Source: Bacteroidales bacterium
GTDB taxonomy: Bacteria; Bacteroidota; Bacteroidia; Bacteroidales; UBA932
Assembly (NCBI GenBank): GCA_017429885.1
Contig: JAFROA010000199.1
Coordinates: 1 to 5,741 of the forward strand
DNA: 5,741 nucleotides
Reading direction: 5' to 3'
In this document: piece after piece, positions 5,339 through 5,741 of the stretch
How positions within the stretch are numbered: the stretch's first letter is position 1
How the letters are laid out: the number at the start of each line of letters is the position of its first letter
Translations under genes and position numbers: made by a program
The notes under the pieces: model-generated
What the model saw: the letters and a program-made list of their open reading frames with translations, nothing else
Told to the model about the DNA's origin: nothing
Databases searched by the model: none

Positions 5339-5741
5339 GTGATCTATCTCCACGTCCCCTTCTGTGAGAGCCGCTGTACCTACTGCGGCTTTTTCTCCTC
5401 TGTCATTCAGAGAAACTCGAGGAATCTCTGTTACGAGGCATATGCCGATGCCGTTTGCAAGGAGATTTCTGAGCGCCGGGACGAGATTGCGGGAACGCTG
5501 AATGTCAACACCCTATACATAGGCGGAGGCACTCCTTCGGTGCTTCCGCTTGATGTACTATCCAGAATAGTCAAGGCTCTAATTTCACCGTCGGAAGGGG
5601 CTACGCCGCCTAACCCTCTGCGCTTCGCGCTCCGTCTCGTCTCGCCTGCGGCGAGCCACCCGTTCATGAGGCCACGGGCGGCAACAGGTTCGGCTGGCGT
5701 ACCCCTTCATGACGGCAACGAAGTCATTCTGAGCGAAGCGA
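5339..5741 (+). CDS. hemW: HemW-like radical SAM protein, 5' part, with in-frame repeat-like insert
   Basis: The start is GTG at 5339. An in-frame TAG lies two codons upstream and the family motif begins at residue 2, so no earlier start is possible. The sequence IYLHVPFCESRCTYCGFFS carries the radical SAM CX3CX2C cluster (Cys 9, 13, 16) that binds the 4Fe-4S/SAM centre. LYIGGGTPSVLP (59-70) is the glycine-rich SAM-binding motif. The GF after the third cysteine, rather than a fourth cysteine, favours HemW over the true coproporphyrinogen dehydrogenase HemN. HemW-type proteins bind heme and are thought to deliver it to targets; many are mislabelled as oxygen-independent coproporphyrinogen oxidase. 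Up to about residue 82 the sequence is ordinary. The expected strand leading to an E-x-N-P motif does not follow; residues 84-134 are Pro/Ala/Arg/Ser-rich translation of a structured repeat-like segment. The frame is open to the edge. Whether the gene is intact, disrupted or chimeric is unresolved. Confidence 0.85.
   Translation, partial: MIYLHVPFCESRCTYCGFFSSVIQRNSRNLCYEAYADAVCKEISERRDEIAGTLNVNTLYIGGGTPSVLPLDVLSRIVKALISPSEGATPPNPLRFALRLVSPAASHPFMRPRAATGSAGVPLHDGNEVILSEA
5594..5741 (+). repeat. Structured GC-rich interspersed repeat (right end outside window), inside hemW
   Basis: This segment is visibly GC-richer than its surroundings and encodes no HemW-like residues. Its borders carry an imperfect inverted repeat: 5594-5615 pairs with 5687-5708 through GAAGGGG/CCCCTTC, TACGCC/GGCGTA, GCC/GGC and AACC/GGTT. 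That is 20 pairs with two single-base bulges (5601, 5695) and one mismatch (5611/5691). Inside are hairpins GCGC-ttc-GCGC (5620-5630) and CTCGCC-tgc-GGCGAG (5641-5655). After the stem, ATGAC (5709-5713) can pair with GTCAT (5723-5727). The window ends in GTCATTCTGAGCGAAGCGA, which from memory is the core of a repeat common in Bacteroidota and some other phyla, often mistranslated as VILSEAK in hypothetical proteins. The left boundary is uncertain by several bases, and no second copy or transposase is seen in the window. Confidence 0.65.
5641..5655 (+). repeat. Perfect hairpin inside the hemW repeat segment
   Basis: CTCGCC-TGC-GGCGAG is a perfect 6-bp GC-rich stem with a 3-nt loop. There is no T-run after it, so it does not look like an intrinsic terminator. 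It lies in the loop of the larger 5594-5708 inverted repeat and is most easily read as part of that element's fold. Confidence 0.6.

Noticed and set aside
4334..5353. Upstream extension of the two-TM protein's reading frame on the minus strand, making a ~500-residue protein
   Set aside because: The extension is antisense to the well-supported coiled-coil gene, and the extra residues look like a translated shadow. The real protein starts at the ATG at 4333 next to a -7 promoter element.
5408..5430. CAGAGA…TCTCTG inverted repeat early in hemW
   Set aside because: The stem is only 6 bp with an 11-nt loop inside coding sequence; chance is sufficient apart from the repeat-core resemblance reported separately.
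5641..5655. Hairpin as an intrinsic terminator
   Set aside because: No T-run follows, and it sits inside an open reading frame within a larger palindromic element.

Overview
This window is protein-coding bacterial DNA, most likely from a member of the Bacteroidales (phylum Bacteroidota). I infer that from three things. There are several copies of the Bacteroidota sigma-ABfr -7 octamer (TANNTTTG) upstream of genes. Most starts lack a Shine-Dalgarno sequence. The protein set (DUF3109, a DUF2007-like protein, a tandem M16-like protein, a signal-peptide TPR protein) is typical of the group. No tRNA, rRNA, CRISPR or transposase gene is visible, and no gene-free stretch exceeds about 115 bases.

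Layout. Bases 1-350 (minus) hold the N-terminal part of an exported TPR protein that runs off the left edge. A 113-bp divergent promoter region follows. On the plus strand, 464-2995 encodes a secreted two-half M16 (insulinase/pitrilysin) family protein with no HxxEH zinc site in either half. It overlaps by 20 nt the cysteine-rich DUF3109 gene (2976-3581). That gene converges on a minus-strand pair, a two-TM protein (3848-4333) followed by a small DUF2007-like protein (3578-3835), and the convergent stop codons overlap by 4 nt. A second short divergent promoter region (4334-4420) separates this pair from a plus-strand pair. The first member is a membrane-anchored coiled-coil protein of unknown function (4421-5335). 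The second is hemW (GTG start at 5339), which runs off the right edge.

The most unusual feature is at the right end. After about 82 normal HemW codons, the reading frame enters a GC-rich segment that looks nothing like HemW. The segment can fold into a large imperfect stem (5594-5615 with 5687-5708) enclosing smaller hairpins, and it ends at the window edge in GTCATTCTGAGCGAAGCGA, which I recognise as the core of a common interspersed repeat. The frame stays open through all visible bases. It could be a structured palindromic repeat inserted in-frame into hemW, a disrupted hemW, or an assembly break at a repeat. The window alone cannot decide.

Functionally the genes look like several small independent units: envelope proteins (TPR, M16-like, coiled-coil), a probable metal-binding protein, a small putative signalling protein with a membrane partner, and a heme-trafficking radical SAM protein. 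No shared pathway is evident.
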